Shown here piece after piece: positions 63,022-64,000 of a stretch of DNA of 64,000 nt (the stretch's first letter is position 1; each line of letters starts with the position of its first letter). The position numbers and the translations under genes were made by a program. The notes under the pieces are model-generated. The model was not told the origin of the DNA and did not search any database. It saw nothing but the letters and a program-made list of their open reading frames with translations. The stretch lies in NCBI RefSeq assembly GCF_018847975.1, contig NZ_CP072597.1:5123001-5187000 (forward strand). The letters run 5' to 3'. Source of the stretch: Lysobacter sp. K5869. Lineage in GTDB: Bacteria; Pseudomonadota; Gammaproteobacteria; Xanthomonadales; Xanthomonadaceae.

Positions 63022-64000
63022 ATGTCCGAACTCTGCGTGGCGGCCTGCTCACTGTTCGATCTGCTCGATGGCCTGAGCGCCCAGTTCGAGAGCCTGGGGC
63101 AATGGATCTTCTTCAAGACCATCTTCGACCACCTCGATCACGAGATCCTGGTGTTCCGCGAGAACATGATGCACCGGATGACCAGCGTCATCGGCGCCGT
63201 CGCGGCCACCTTGGCGACGATGTGGATCGTCGCCCAGGGCTACCGGATCATGACCGGCCAGTCGCGCGAGCCGCTGATGGGGCTGGTGGTCGGCTCCTTG
63301 CGCGCCTTTCTCATCGTGACCGCCGCCGGCTCGGCGACCTTCGTCAGCGGAAACATCTACACGACCCTGGGGCACGACCTGCCGCGATCCATCGCCGTGG
63401 TGGTGACCGGCCGCGACGAAGACCCGGCCGAAACCATCGACGACGGCCTGACCAAGATGCAGTTGGCGATGGCCGCCATCGACGCGCTGCCCGCGCTCGA
63501 CAACGCCGCCATCAAGGAAGACAAGGACCGCGCCCTGCTCATGACCGGCATCGGCGTGGCCGGCCCGGCGGTGATGGGCGGCGCGCTGTTGATGATGTAC
63601 AAGTTCGCCGTCGCGCTGTTCATCGGCTTGAGCCCGCTGTTCATCCTCAGCCTGTTGTTCGAACGGACCAAGCCCATGTTCGGGCGCTGGCTCCAGTACG
63701 GCATCGGCACGATGTTCTCGATGGCGGTGCTGAGCTTCACCGTCACCGTCGCGATGAAGATGGTCGCCGCGGTCGCCGCGAACTTCGCGGCGCAATACCT
63801 GACGATGATGGCGCTGGGCGCGGGCGACTCGCCGGGCGTGAATACGATGGCGTTGCAGCAGGGCGGGCTGGGGATCTTCTTGACGGTGTTGATTCTTTCG
63901 GTGCCGCCGATGGCGTCCAGTTTCTTCCAAGGGGCGTTGGGGAATTTCACGCCGCAGTCGATTTTTGGAGCTAATGCTGCGGCCAACTCGTCCAGTCAGT
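63022..64000 (+). CDS. VirB6/TrbL-like type IV secretion membrane protein (partial)
   Basis: At least 326 residues, open at the right edge. Several transmembrane helices are visible (about 53-73, 87-107, 175-225 and 235-262), with the family's central LFIGLSPLFILSLLFERTKPM, typical of TrbL/VirB6 channel components of type IV secretion systems. AAGGAG lies 7 bp before the ATG. The cluster continues outside the window, so its cargo (DNA or antibacterial effectors) cannot be judged. Confidence 0.85.
   Translation, partial: MSELCVAACSLFDLLDGLSAQFESLGQWIFFKTIFDHLDHEILVFRENMMHRMTSVIGAVAATLATMWIVAQGYRIMTGQSREPLMGLVVGSLRAFLIVTAAGSATFVSGNIYTTLGHDLPRSIAVVVTGRDEDPAETIDDGLTKMQLAMAAIDALPALDNAAIKEDKDRALLMTGIGVAGPAVMGGALLMMYKFAVALFIGLSPLFILSLLFERTKPMFGRWLQYGIGTMFSMAVLSFTVTVAMKMVAAVAANFAAQYLTMMALGAGDSPGVNTMALQQGGLGIFLTVLILSVPPMASSFFQGALGNFTPQSIFGANAAANSSSQ

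Overview
The window is about 70% GC and reads as chromosomal DNA of a Lysobacter-like member of the Xanthomonadaceae. This is inferred from the gene families (lipoprotein M2/ACE-type dipeptidase, PurT, the XAC-style conserved hypotheticals) and from many GTAG-headed REP elements (GTAGGAGCGGCGTGAGCC...) typical of xanthomonads. No rRNA, tRNA, insertion sequence, integrase, prophage or CRISPR array was recognised.

Layout. 1-28.3 kb is mostly housekeeping: a PmtA-like methyltransferase, RlmKL, a small hydrolase, MOSC, AmpD-type amidase, TesB, an ECF sigma factor with a membrane tail, a six-EF-hand protein, Bpt transferase, an endonuclease/exonuclease/phosphatase lipoprotein behind a 10 x 9 bp tandem repeat, an ATP-grasp/SUKH pair, PurT, a four-gene SPFH-RHH-DUF4177 operon, a VanY-type peptidase, an AlkA-type glycosylase, a DesK/NarL-type two-component system, and a GNAT-minC-minD-minE operon. 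28.3-36.4 kb carries an ACE-like M2 dipeptidase, a secreted amidohydrolase and a divergent AraC/EamA pair, separated by REP arrays.

36.4-48.4 kb is the most unusual part. It holds a TlpA-like thioredoxin and a 73-residue secreted peptide with six mature cysteines; a 1106-residue wHTH-STAND ATPase-TM-TPR protein followed by a small beta-rich protein; two tandem secreted barnase-like ribonucleases, of which one keeps the catalytic Glu/Arg/His and the other has lost all three; a 476-residue protein of unknown function; and a VWA-PP2C-protein kinase-membrane protein operon of TerY-P type. The divergent promoters of the degenerate RNase and the 476-residue protein carry the same 23-nt element.

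48.5-62 kb has a Tat-exported phospholipase C, a divergent methylglyoxal synthase, a ThDP enzyme paired with a MEKHLA (PAS-like) protein, a VOC/MFS pair, and gcvP behind a single glycine riboswitch. It ends with a GAF-GGDEF cyclase. The right edge enters a type IV secretion cluster (VirB5/TrbJ-like, VirB6/TrbL-like), preceded by a small ORF whose stop overlaps the VirB5-like start.

All functional calls rest on reading motifs by eye; none was checked by database search.
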